Source of the DNA: an uncultured Prevotella sp.
Lineage (GTDB): Bacteria > Bacteroidota > Bacteroidia > Bacteroidales > Bacteroidaceae
Reading direction: 5' to 3'
Assembly (NCBI GenBank): GCA_902798285.1
Contig: CADBVZ010000005.1
Span: forward strand, 123,806-187,805
DNA: 64,000 nucleotides
Both the position numbers and the translations under genes were made by a program. A model generated the notes under the pieces. That model was not told the DNA's origin and made no database searches. It was given only the letters and a program-made list of their open reading frames with translations. Of this stretch, positions 51,803-61,100 are shown piece after piece. The first letter of the stretch is position 1; every line of letters begins with the position of its first letter.

Positions 51803-52568
51803 CTCCTTTTGTATAAGTGTAATCTTTTAGTCCGTCATATTTAAAACCAAGTGTCTCATAAATCTTTTTGGGTCTAACATTTGTTGAGCGAACCCAAAGG
51901 TAAGCTTTTTCATATCCCTTCTCGTTCATATAGTTAAACCCATTGATGAAAAGATTGAGCGCCTTGGTAAAGTTTGAAGAATCTACCCAAATATAGTAAT
52001 GGCATTTCTGGGGCTCAAACCTTAGTAAGAGCGTCCCCTCAACCTCCTTGGTGTCTTCATTTCTGTTGATAAGAACCCATTTTTTCTCGATCAATTCCGA
52101 TATGTATTCCCTTGTGGGGAGTGTGTCCGTATACGGATTGAAATGATTATGCAGCAATTGGTAAATTCCCTCTACATCGGCCAAATTTGCAAGTTCGGCA
52201 TCAAACTGTCCTCGAGGCTCTACCAGATTATTATACATTCTCTCGTAAGTCTCAAATAAGGAGTAACCCGCTTTAGTTAGGATGGTATTCAGATCTTCTT
52301 GAATACCTTTCTTTGATGGAATGTTAATGATATCATCTTTATCGAGAGAACTAAGAATGCTGACCAACTCTTCAGCGTCGTTTGACATGAAATATATCCG
52401 GTTAAACGACTCATACTTCTTTTTGAGAATCAGACTATTATCTGTCTCAATATAAGATACCTGATCAAGTTCCGGAAAGAAACAGTTATTATATCTTGGA
52501 CGGGCAGAGATAAATTCCTTTATCTTGCCATCAAGCAGATTATTCGTGTCTTGTTTATACTCTAACAT
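51789..52568 (-). CDS. GNAT-family N-acetyltransferase-like protein
   Basis: A 259-residue protein. The C-terminal half has a GNAT-like layout: VEGTLLLRFEPQKCHYYIWV, FINGFNYMNEKGYEKAYLWV and STNVRPKKIYETLGFKYDGL (the last being the typical acetyl-CoA fold end). The N-terminal half (about 1-110) is less clear. It lies between the adenylation gene (4-base gap) and the FkbH-like gene (14-base overlap), so it acts in the same pathway, perhaps acylating the carrier-bound or sugar-bound unit. Substrate unknown. Confidence 0.7.
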   Translation of the reverse strand: MLEYKQDTNNLLDGKIKEFISARPRYNNCFFPELDQVSYIETDNSLILKKKYESFNRIYFMSNDAEELVSILSSLDKDDIINIPSKKGIQEDLNTILTKAGYSLFETYERMYNNLVEPRGQFDAELANLADVEGIYQLLHNHFNPYTDTLPTREYISELIEKKWVLINRNEDTKEVEGTLLLRFEPQKCHYYIWVDSSNFTKALNLFINGFNYMNEKGYEKAYLWVRSTNVRPKKIYETLGFKYDGLKDYTYTKGDAHF

Positions 52569-52572
52569 CTGC

Positions 52573-54087
52573 TTATCCGTTAATCAAATTCTTGTAATAG
52601 GTTCTGTCGATCTTACCACTACTGTTTTGCTTGAGAGTTTCTTCGCGATGATAGCTAGAAGGTATCATGTAGCGGGGGATCTTGTCAGAAACGGCCTTTC
52701 GGAAGGCACTGAGGTCCAGCTCTTCCGGTGCCTGGTAATAGAGTACGATCTTTTTATTCGTGAAGTCGTAAACGGCGCAGCAGTTGTCTACCATCTTGCT
52801 GGCCAACACCGCATTCTCAATTTCTCCGAGTTCAATACGGTAGCCATTGTGCTTGATTTGGGAGTCCTTGCGGCCTACATACATAATCTCACCACGTTCA
52901 TTCTTGTAAACGATGTCGCCAGTACAGTAGATAGTCTCTGGGTAATGCTTGTTAAGCGGATTCTGAATAAAAGCCTTTTGCGTCTTCTCGGGATCATTGT
53001 AGTAACCGAGAGCCAATGATGAGCCACGTACACAAAGTTCGCCTTCTTCGTTAATACCGGCCTCACGTTGCTGATCTACTAGGATCATAACGCCGCTGTT
53101 GCGGCAGGCAACGCCGATAGGCAGTGGTTCATCATCGGAAAACTCCCTATCCACCTCATAGAAAGTGCAGTCCACAGTAATCTCTGTAGGACCATAGAGA
53201 TTTGCATATCTACAATTAGGCAAATGTTTCCTCCAATAATTCAGGTGCTTGTTAGGCATCACCTCACCTGCAAAGAGCACATCTTTGAGGTATTGGGGTT
53301 TCTTGTCCTTGAATATGTCGAAGTTTGCCACGTTAATCAGGGCAAAGGGTACCCAGAATACAAACGTGATTTTGCGTTCGTTCATGTAATCCACCAACTT
53401 GGCGGGGAATGAGAAATGCATCTCTGGGATAATGTCCAGTGTGGCACCTGTAGCATACATCAGGTAGATGTCGAGTGTCGAGTTATCGAAATAGAACGGA
53501 GCCTGATTACCGATAATGGCGTCACTGGTTACATTGAAGGTGCTGACAGCCCAGTCGATGTAATCAATCACACCTCTGTGGGCAATAACGACGCCCTTGG
53601 GGGTGCCAGTTGAACCAGAGGTAAAGATAGAGTAAACGGGATCTGTGTCAATTTGCTGTGCAAGATAGTCCTCAGCATTGGCATCTGTTTTGGGTTGGTT
53701 TTCTAAAACGTCCTCAATTACAATGACAATCTTGTCGCACATGCTTTTTACCTGTTGCTCATGAGCCTTGTCTGTAATCACAGCTTCCGCCTCTAGTACG
53801 TTCAATATAGAGAGAATGCGTGTCTCGGGCGACTTGGTGTCAAGGGGTATGTAGAAGTTTCCACTCATATTGATACCGGCAAAGGCCTGAACCATGCGGC
53901 ATCCTTTAGGGATATATACGCCAACGGGTGATTTCCATAACCCTTTGGCTTTGATTTCATTGGCAATGACGTATGCTGATCGGAGCAATTCGGTAAAAGT
54001 GATGCTGCCGATAGAATCCTGAACGGCAATCTTCTCCGGATATTTTGCTGCGGTAGCTACAAGATATTCTATAACGCTTTTCTGCAT
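52573..54087 (-). CDS. Stand-alone amino-acid adenylation enzyme (DltA/NRPS A-domain type)
   Basis: A 504-residue ANL-superfamily ligase with only an adenylation domain. IFTSGSTGTPKGVVIAHRG is core A3, NQAPFYFDNSTLDIY core A4 with the aspartate that holds an amino-acid amino group, NLYGPTEITVDCTFY core A5, YCTGDIVYKN core A7, GRKDSQIKHNGYRIELGEIE core A8, and NSSGKID core A10 with the catalytic lysine. NQAPFxFD resembles DltA, the D-alanine-activating enzyme. It has no condensation or carrier domain; the ACP at 49816 is the likely recipient. First gene of the operon. Confidence 0.88.
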   Translation of the reverse strand: MQKSVIEYLVATAAKYPEKIAVQDSIGSITFTELLRSAYVIANEIKAKGLWKSPVGVYIPKGCRMVQAFAGINMSGNFYIPLDTKSPETRILSILNVLEAEAVITDKAHEQQVKSMCDKIVIVIEDVLENQPKTDANAEDYLAQQIDTDPVYSIFTSGSTGTPKGVVIAHRGVIDYIDWAVSTFNVTSDAIIGNQAPFYFDNSTLDIYLMYATGATLDIIPEMHFSFPAKLVDYMNERKITFVFWVPFALINVANFDIFKDKKPQYLKDVLFAGEVMPNKHLNYWRKHLPNCRYANLYGPTEITVDCTFYEVDREFSDDEPLPIGVACRNSGVMILVDQQREAGINEEGELCVRGSSLALGYYNDPEKTQKAFIQNPLNKHYPETIYCTGDIVYKNERGEIMYVGRKDSQIKHNGYRIELGEIENAVLASKMVDNCCAVYDFTNKKIVLYYQAPEELDLSAFRKAVSDKIPRYMIPSSYHREETLKQNSSGKIDRTYYKNLING

Positions 54088-54142
54088 ATCTCTCCTTACT
54101 GCGTTTTTTCTTCTTTTATATACCTTATTAATAATTCGGCTG

Positions 54143-54173
54143 CAAAATTACCACATTTTTATGTAATAGCCAA
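54143..54173 (-). promoter_or_regulatory. Promoter of the adenylation/ACP operon
   Basis: On the minus strand TTG (54171-54173) and TAATTTTG (54143-54150) are separated by 20 bases; the start codon follows about 55 bases later. It is the only clear promoter for the seven genes down to 45926. Confidence 0.7.
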
Positions 54174-54297
54174 CCTTTTATATAAAAAGTTTCATTTTTT
54201 TGTGAGATTAACTTTGGAAGAGACGTCGTAAAAGTTAAATAATCATAAAAGTTCGTGAATAAAGAGGGTAAAGACACTCTAAAATACAAAATATGTG

Positions 54298-54305
54298 TAC
54301 CTTTG
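54298..54305 (+). promoter_or_regulatory. Promoter -7 box of the rplM-rpsI-rpsB-tsf operon
   Basis: TACCTTTGC, an exact match, lies 220 bases before the rplM start. Confidence 0.75.
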
Positions 54306-54309
54306 CACG

Positions 54310-54525
54310 CCGATTATTGGGGAGAGACTTAGAATCCCCGTGAATCAGGGTGTGAATAGCAGCGTCTTTGGCCGGGCGTAGTGGTTCGTGAATCGCTGGT
54401 TCATCAGTGGAATCAATAGGTTCCATGCGTACGTTAGACTTGCAGCCGAGTGTTAGACCTCGGATGTGGGTTTTGTGTGTGCAAATAAAGTAAACTGTTT
54501 TTTAGTAGTAAAATTTTAAAAAGAA
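54310..54525 (+). promoter_or_regulatory. Long structured leader of rplM, candidate ribosomal-protein autoregulation element
   Basis: About 215 untranslated bases hold several pairings: GGGGA (54319-54323) with TCCCC (54335-54339) inside GATT/AATC; TGGAA (54408-54412) with TTCCA (54421-54425); CCGAG (54446-54450) with CTCGG (54459-54463). Leaders of this length on ribosomal-protein operons often bind the protein product. I do not recognise a described L13 leader. Confidence 0.45.
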
Positions 54526-54987
54526 ATGAACACTTTAAGTTACAAGACGCTTTCCGTAAACAAGGAAACAGCAAAGAAGGAGTGGGTGGTAATCGATGCC
54601 ACAGACCAGGTTGTTGGTCGTCTCGCTTCTAAGGTAGCAAAGCTGATTCGCGGAAAGTACAAGCCAACTTTCACTCCGCATGTTGACTGCGGTGACAACG
54701 TAATCCTTATCAATGCCGATAAGGTAGTATTCACTGGTAAGAAAGAGACTGACAAAGTCTACACTCGCTACACGGGTTATCCTGGTGGCCAGCGCTTCAA
54801 CACTCCTGCTGAGCTTCGTAAGAAGAATGGTGGTGTTGACAAGATGCTTCGTCACGCTGTGAAGGGTATGCTGCCAAAGGGTCCCCTCGGACGCAGCCTG
54901 CTGAACAACCTCTATATTTATGAGGGAACTGAGCATCCCCATGCCGCTCAGCAGCCCAAGACTATTGATATTAACCAGTATAAATAA
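54526..54987 (+). CDS. rplM: 50S ribosomal protein L13
   Basis: A 153-residue L13 protein. The core includes EWVVIDATDQVVGRLASKVA, GDNVILINADKVVFTGKK, YTGYPGG and the C-terminal MLPKGPLGRSLLNNLYIYEG. It assembles early into the large subunit. It is first in the conserved L13-S9-S2-EF-Ts order typical of Bacteroidetes, with its own promoter and a long leader. The N-terminus (MNTLSYKTLSVNKETAKK) is slightly extended compared with E. coli L13, as in relatives. Confidence 0.97.
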   Translation: MNTLSYKTLSVNKETAKKEWVVIDATDQVVGRLASKVAKLIRGKYKPTFTPHVDCGDNVILINADKVVFTGKKETDKVYTRYTGYPGGQRFNTPAELRKKNGGVDKMLRHAVKGMLPKGPLGRSLLNNLYIYEGTEHPHAAQQPKTIDINQYK

Positions 54988-54996
54988 TAAGGAAAG

Positions 54997-55383
54997 ATGG
55001 AAGTAATTAACGCAATAGGTCGTCGTAAGAGCTCAGTAGCCCGCGTATATGTTTCTGAGGGTACTGGTAAGATTACGATCAACAAGAAGGATTTAGAGGT
55101 ATATTTCCCCTCAGCTATTCTGCAGTATGTGGTTAAGCAGCCGCTGAACCTGCTCGAGGTTGCTGAGAAGTACGACATTAAGGTCAACCTCGATGGTGGT
55201 GGTTTCACTGGTCAGAGCCAGGCTCTGCGCCTTGCCATTGCCCGTGCACTGGTGAAGATCAATGCAGAGGATAAGAAGAAGCTGAAGGATGCTGGTTTCA
55301 TGACTCGCGATAGCCGTGAGGTAGAGCGTAAGAAGCCGGGTCGTCCCAAGGCACGTCGTCGCTTCCAGTTCAGTAAGCGTTAA
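54997..55383 (+). CDS. rpsI: 30S ribosomal protein S9
   Basis: A 128-residue S9 protein with the start INAIGRRKSSVARVYV, the GGGFTGQSQALRLAIARALV helix and the basic C-terminal tail KKPGRPKARRRFQFSKR, whose last residues reach the decoding site. It lies nine bases after rplM. Confidence 0.97.
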   Translation: MEVINAIGRRKSSVARVYVSEGTGKITINKKDLEVYFPSAILQYVVKQPLNLLEVAEKYDIKVNLDGGGFTGQSQALRLAIARALVKINAEDKKKLKDAGFMTRDSREVERKKPGRPKARRRFQFSKR

Positions 55384-55503
55384 TCCTGCTGAAGAACTGA
55401 GCGCAAGTTTAGTATCTAAACCTGTTGGATTCCTTTGGACTACCATCAGGCTGATTCTAAAAAGAATTAAGAAGAAAGTAAACAATTTAAAGAAATTAGC
55501 AAA

Positions 55504-56340
55504 ATGTCAAGAACAAATTTTGATCAGTTGCTGCAGGCTGGCTGTCATTTCGGTCACCTGAAGCGTAAGTGGAACCCTGCAATGGCTCCCTACATCTATA
55601 CCGAGCGTAACGGTATTCATATCATCGACCTTCACAAGACAGTAGCCAAGATCGACGAGGCTGCTGATGCTTTGAAGCAGATTGCCAAGAGTGGCAAGAA
55701 GATTCTGTTCGTCGCTACTAAAAAACAGACTAAGGAAGTTATTGCCGAGAAGGCAGCTTCAGTCAACATGCCTTATGTTATCGAGCGCTGGCCCGGTGGT
55801 ATGCTGACCAACTTCCCGACGATCCGTAAGGCCGTGAAGAAAATGGCGAACATCGACCGTCTGATGGCTGATGGTACATACTCTAATCTCTCAAAGCGCG
55901 AGTTGCTGCAGATTACACGTCAGCGTGCTAAGCTTGAGAAGAACCTCGGTTCTATCGCTGATCTGACTCGTCTGCCGAGCGCCCTGTTCGTTGTTGACGT
56001 GCTGAAGGAGCAGATTGCCGTTCGCGAGGCTAACCGTCTGGGTATCCCCGTATTCGGAATTGTTGATACCAACTCTGATCCTAACAATGTTGACTTCGTG
56101 ATTCCTGCAAACGACGATGCTAAGGACAGCGTTGAGACCATTCTCAATGCCTGCTGTGCTGCCATCGCTGAGGGTATCGAGGAGCGCAAGGTTGAGAAGG
56201 CCGACGAGAAGGCTGCCGATGCTCAGGCTGAGACTGAGGAGGAGGTAAAGCCCAAGCGTGCTCGCAAGGCTCGCAAGGATGCTCCTGCTGAGGAGGCTGC
56301 TGCCCCCGCTGCAGAGGAAGAAGCTCCAGCCGCTGAGTAA
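55504..56340 (+). CDS. rpsB: 30S ribosomal protein S2 with acidic C-terminal tail
   Basis: A 278-residue S2 protein. LQAGCHFGHLKRKWNPAM, YIYTERNGIHIIDL, ERWPGGMLTNFPTI and PVFGIVDTNSDPNNVDFVIP are its conserved parts. The last about 50 residues form an alanine/glutamate-rich, lysine-containing extension (EEEVKPKRARKARKDAPAEE and onward) not present in E. coli S2, seen in Bacteroidetes relatives. A gap of 120 bases separates it from rpsI, without a clear promoter box. Confidence 0.97.
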   Translation: MSRTNFDQLLQAGCHFGHLKRKWNPAMAPYIYTERNGIHIIDLHKTVAKIDEAADALKQIAKSGKKILFVATKKQTKEVIAEKAASVNMPYVIERWPGGMLTNFPTIRKAVKKMANIDRLMADGTYSNLSKRELLQITRQRAKLEKNLGSIADLTRLPSALFVVDVLKEQIAVREANRLGIPVFGIVDTNSDPNNVDFVIPANDDAKDSVETILNACCAAIAEGIEERKVEKADEKAADAQAETEEEVKPKRARKARKDAPAEEAAAPAAEEEAPAAE

Positions 56341-56377
56341 TACATTAAACGTTAAAGATTAAACATTAAAGATTATT

Positions 56378-57373
56378 ATGGCAATTTCAATTGACGATAT
56401 CAAGAAGCTTCGCGCAATGACTGGCGCAGGTCTGGCTGACGTAAAAAAGGCTCTGACCGAGGCTGAGGGCGACTTCGACAAGGCCAAGGAGCTTCTCCGT
56501 GAGCGTGGCCTTGCTATCGCTGCTAAGCGTAGCGACCGTGAGACATCTAATGGTTGTGTACTTGTAAAGGCTGTTGACGGCTTTGCCGCTATGCTCGCCT
56601 TGAAGTGTGAGACCGACTTCGTTGCTAACGGTGCCGACTTCATTGCTCTGACTCAGAGCATCCTCGACGCTGCTATCGCTGCTAAGGCTGCTGACATCGA
56701 GGCTGTAAAGGCTCTCCAGGTCAATGGCACAACTGCTCAGGAGGCTGTTACTCAGCGTTCTGGTATCACTGGTGAGAAGATGGAGCTTGATGGTTATCTG
56801 ACTCTCGAGGGTGAGAACATCGAGGTTTACGACCACATGGGTAAGCACACTCTGTGCACCATGGTACAGACCAATAAGTCTGCTGCTGAGCAGGGTCACC
56901 TCGTAGCTATGCAGGTGGCTGCCATGAAGCCCGTAGCTCTCGACGCTCAGAGTGTTGACCAGAAGATTCTTGACGAGGAGTACAAGACCGCTGTTGAGAA
57001 GACTAAGCTCGAGCAGGTTGAGAAGTTCGTAGAGATGAAGTTGAAGAAGGCTGGTCTGAACCCCAACCTCGTTGACTCTGAGGATCACATCGAGAGCAAC
57101 ATGGCTAAGGGTTGGCTCACTCAGGCTCAGGCTGACGAGGCTCGTAAGATCATTGCTGATGCAAAGGTTGAGGGTGAGGCTCAGCTCAAGCCCGTTATGA
57201 TCGAGAACATCGCAAAGGGTCGTGTTCAGAAGTTCCTGAAGGAGAACTGCCTGATCGATCAGGAGTTCCAGTTCGGCGATGGCGACAAGGCTACTGTTGC
57301 TCAGTGGCTCGCTAAGCAGGACAAGGATCTGAAGATCACCGCTTTCAAGCGCTTCACACTCGTTGCTGACTAA
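56378..57373 (+). CDS. tsf: Translation elongation factor Ts
   Basis: A 331-residue EF-Ts, the guanine-nucleotide exchange factor of EF-Tu. The N-terminal KKLRAMTGAGLADVKKAL and SDRETSNGCVLVKAVDGFAA, LKCETDFVANGADF (core TDFVA motif) are clear. It is longer than E. coli EF-Ts (283), with an expanded subdomain around residues 205-270, usual for Bacteroidetes. It ends the ribosomal operon before a compact terminator. Confidence 0.96.
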   Translation: MAISIDDIKKLRAMTGAGLADVKKALTEAEGDFDKAKELLRERGLAIAAKRSDRETSNGCVLVKAVDGFAAMLALKCETDFVANGADFIALTQSILDAAIAAKAADIEAVKALQVNGTTAQEAVTQRSGITGEKMELDGYLTLEGENIEVYDHMGKHTLCTMVQTNKSAAEQGHLVAMQVAAMKPVALDAQSVDQKILDEEYKTAVEKTKLEQVEKFVEMKLKKAGLNPNLVDSEDHIESNMAKGWLTQAQADEARKIIADAKVEGEAQLKPVMIENIAKGRVQKFLKENCLIDQEFQFGDGDKATVAQWLAKQDKDLKITAFKRFTLVAD

Positions 57374-57398
57374 TCCGTTTAGTCCAAATATTAAAAAG

Positions 57399-57432
57399 AA
57401 TCGGCATTGTTTGCGCAGTGCCGATTTTTTTT
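57399..57432 (+). terminator. Terminator of the rplM-tsf operon
   Basis: AATCGGCA (57399-57406) pairs with TGCCGATT (57419-57426) followed by an unbroken T run to 57432. The loop and T run also lie within the next gene's promoter. Confidence 0.85.
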
Positions 57433-57441
57433 GTACCTTTG
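57411..57441 (+). promoter_or_regulatory. Promoter of the FAH-family/porU operon nested in a terminator
   Basis: TTG (57411-57413, in the terminator loop) and TACCTTTG (57434-57441) are 20 bases apart; the ATG at 57463 follows. Confidence 0.7.
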
Positions 57442-57462
57442 CCCCAAAGAATAGTTGAAGTT

Positions 57463-58080
57463 ATGAAGATATTTGCCATTGGCATGAACTATGCCGCCCA
57501 TAACAAGGAGTTGCACGATACGCTGAAGCGCCCTGACGAGCCAGTGATTTTCACCAAGGCCGACTCTGCCATTCTAAATCAGGGAAAGCCGTTTTTCATT
57601 CCTGACCATCTTGGACGTATCGATTACGAAACAGAGGTGGTGGTTCGTATCTGTCGTTTAGGCAAGAATATCCCAGAGCGCTTTGCCCATCGGTATTACG
57701 ATGCTCTGACTGTTGGCATCGACTTTACGGCTCGCGATTTGCAGAAGAAAGCCTCTCAGGCAGGACAACCTTGGACCATCTGCAAGGGTTTTGATGGTTC
57801 TGCTGCCATTGGCGAATGGGTGCCAAAGGAAAAGTTCCTTGATATACAGGCTGTTCATTTCCATCTGGATATCAATGGCAAAACGGTGCAGGAAGGCTGC
57901 ACCAGCGACATGCTTTATCGTGTTGATGAGATTATCGCCTATATCTCCCAGTTCTTCACGTTGAAGACGGGCGATATTCTCTACACTGGCACACCAGCAG
58001 GTGTGGGCCCTGTCCACATCAATGACCACTTAGAGGGCTGGCTCGAGGAACGCAAGGTGTTGGAGTTTAATTGCAAATAA
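57463..58080 (+). CDS. Fumarylacetoacetate hydrolase-family protein
   Basis: A 205-residue FAH-fold enzyme. MKIFAIGMNYAAHNKEL, PVIFTKADSAILNQGKPFFI, IDYETEVVVRICRLGKNI (metal-binding glutamates ExE), GIDFTARDLQKKA and GDILYTGTPAGVGPV are the family motifs. Small members act as acylpyruvate hydrolases or oxaloacetate decarboxylases; which one cannot be told. The start at 57463 follows the promoter, so the longer frame over the terminator is rejected. It is the first gene of a unit reaching porU, porV and ispF. Confidence 0.88.
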   Translation: MKIFAIGMNYAAHNKELHDTLKRPDEPVIFTKADSAILNQGKPFFIPDHLGRIDYETEVVVRICRLGKNIPERFAHRYYDALTVGIDFTARDLQKKASQAGQPWTICKGFDGSAAIGEWVPKEKFLDIQAVHFHLDINGKTVQEGCTSDMLYRVDEIIAYISQFFTLKTGDILYTGTPAGVGPVHINDHLEGWLEERKVLEFNCK

Positions 58081-58115
58081 AGCAATATTTTACTCCTACT
58101 TACGTTTATAATATA

Positions 58116-61100
58116 GTGAAGAGATTCTATAGGCTGATAATTAGCTTCATACTCTTGTTGCTCTGTCCGTTGGCAGAGGCACAAGTGTATGTGGATCTGA
58201 CTGCTCAGCAGGTCAGGATCGACTCTTTATTGCCTGTGTTCAGTTGGCAGAAGTCATTAGGTGTAAACTATACTGATTCCGTTTATCATGTAAGCATCGA
58301 TTATCCGGAGTTTATCGATATGTCGGTAGATGATATCCGTCGTTATCATATTATCACCAGCGAACCTTTACCCACAATGCCATCCGTTCATCAGTCGATA
58401 GGTGTGGTAAGGAAACAAGGTGTGCTCGATGTGTCGTTTGTGCCTTTGGTGTATCGCCATGGCAAGTATCAGAAACTGGTAAGTTTTAAGTTGAATGTCA
58501 GTGCTATTCCAAGGAGTCCAAAGGCGGGCACCAGGAGCATGACACGTGGGGCCTCAGACCGTTACGCCGATCACTCCGTATTGCGCGACGGTATTTGGGT
58601 GAAGATACGTATCCCAGAGAGCGGTTTCTATCAGTTGACGGAAGCACTGGTCCGAAAGGCTGGCTTCACGGATATCAGTCGCGTGAAGATATATGGTTAC
58701 GGAGGTGCCTTACAACCAGAGAAGCTGACTGGTGATTACCTTTTGGCGACTGATGATTTGCAAGAAATGGCGACCTGTAACGTGGATGGAAAACGCATAT
58801 TCTATGGTACAGGCCCTGTTACTTGGACTTCGAAGGATACGCTTCAGCGCTCACGCAATCCATATTCAGACTATGGCTACTATTTCCTGACAGAGAGCGA
58901 TGGGGCTCCACTTACTGTTGAGGCAACACAGTTGGTATCAGCACATTATCCTGCTCCTAACGACTATCATTCTCTCTATGAGGTGGATGACTATGCCTGG
59001 TATCATGGCGGTAGAAATCTGTATGATAAGACACTCTTTACAATTGGTAATCCCCAAACATACACTTTGAAATCTACAGGATCGAAGGGAAAACTGGCTA
59101 TTAACCTCACCTGCGATGGATCGTTTGGGGCAACAGTGGAGGTTAATGGTACGATGGTGGGCTCTATCACTTATAACATCACTCTCGATGGCTATACAAA
59201 GGCGGCTGAGCAGACGTGGACTTACCCTCTAGAAAACCTCCAGGCAGAAAATACGGTCCGTATTACCCAAACCTCTGGTGCCAATGTTCGGCTCGATTGG
59301 ATCGACCTCTATCATGAAGAGCCTAATGCCCTTCCTGATTTCCAGACGGCCTCTTTGCCAGAACCTGAATACGTGTATCAGATTACGAACCAGGACCATC
59401 ATGCCGATGAGGCGGTGGATATGGTCATCATCATCCCAACTTATCAGAAATGGGTGGCTCAGGCAGAACGTATCAAATCCCATCATGAGCAGCAGGATGG
59501 TCTGAGGGTCAGAATCGTTCCTGCAGATGAACTGTTTAATGAGTTTTCCAGTGGTACCCCTGATGCCACCGCTTATCGCCGATATTTGAAAATGCTTTAT
59601 GACAGAGCATCAACAGAGACAGATATGCCTCGTTATCTGTTGCTTTTTGGCGATGGAGCTTGGGATAACCGTATGCGTTGCTCGGAGTGGAATGGCTACG
59701 ATCCTGACGATTTTCTGCTTTGTTATGAGAGCGACAACTCGTTTAGTGCCATCAACTGCTTTGTGAGCGATGACTTCTTCTGTCTGCTCGACGACGAAGA
59801 GGAAATCCGACATTTGTCAGGTAGTAGCTATACTTACCAAGGTAAACCCGATGTGGCTGTGGGACGTTTCCCTGTAAGAACGGTCGATGAGGCGAAGAAT
59901 CTTGTCGATAAGACCCTTGCCTATGCCCATAATGAGGAAGCCGGCGCTTGGCAGAACACCATCTGTATGATGGGTGATGATGGCAATGGCAATGCCCACA
60001 TGGCTACAGCCGACAAGGTGGCAACGCTCGTGGAAACCAACTATTCTGGCTATCAGCTGAAGAAGATTTACTGGGATGCCTATACACGCGTATCCTCTTC
60101 TACGGGCTATAGCTATCCTGATGTCACACGACTTATCAAGCAGCAGATGGAGGATGGAGCCCTGATGATGAACTATTGTGGACATGGAGCACCTTATGCT
60201 TTCTCGCATGAGCTGGTTATGAAACTGGCTGATTTCGAGGAGTCTGTAACGAAGCGTCTGCCCCTTTGGGTAACGGCTTCCTGCGATATCATGCCTTTCG
60301 ACGGACAAGAGGACAATATCGGTGAGGTAGTGATGCTGAACAAACGGGGTGGGGGCGTAGCATTTTTTGGTACTACACGAACTGTCTATGCCTCTTATAA
60401 TGAGGCGATGAATCTGGCCTTTACAAATTATGTTCTCTCACCAGAATATACGATTGGCGAGGCTGTGAGGAAGGCTAAGTGCGATTTGGTGAGTCAGGGA
60501 CAGGACACCACACCTAACAAGTTACAGTATACCTTACTTGGCGATCCTGCATTGAGTTTGGCCACGCCTCAGGCTCAGGTAGTGGTTGATAGCATCAATG
60601 GTCGGCCTGCTACTTCTGTTCAGGAGTTAAGCGCAGGTTCCGTGGTCAGCGTTTGTGGTCATGTGGAGCAGGGAGGCACATGGGCCTCTGGCTTCAATGG
60701 AATCATAACTGCTACAGTGAGAGATGCAGAGGAAACCATCGTCTGCAAACTGAACAATACGGCTGCTGATGGAGCTGATGAACCTTTTGTGTATAAAGAT
60801 CGTACGAAGACGCTCTATAATGGCTCCGATAGTATCGTGGCAGGTGCCTTCCGACTTACCTTCGCTATTCCCAAGGACATTAGTTATACTGATGGTACAG
60901 GATTGATGACACTATATGCTATCAACAGCGACAAGACGCTGACTCTCCATGGCGAGAACGACAGTTTTGTGCTTACCGCTGGCAGTGGGGTACAGACCGA
61001 TTCCATTGGTCCCAGCATCTATTGTTACCTCAATGCTAAGACCTTTACCAATGGCGATAAAGTAAATGCCACGCCTTATTTCATGGCTGAGCTCTATGAC

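Larger units (their letters stand above)
54088..54525. other. 438-base divergent intergenic region
   Basis: Holds the promoter of the adenylation operon (54143-54173), an AT-rich segment at 54175-54295 in which I see nothing, then the rplM promoter (54298) and its long leader. Confidence 0.6.

Noticed and set aside
52573-54087. Non-ribosomal peptide synthetase module
   Set aside because: Only an adenylation domain is present; no condensation, thioesterase or fused carrier domain is encoded nearby.
56387-57088. Long open frame on the minus strand opposite tsf
   Set aside because: It is a shadow of strongly biased codons in a conserved translation gene; the protein is leucine/serine-rich with no recognisable motif.
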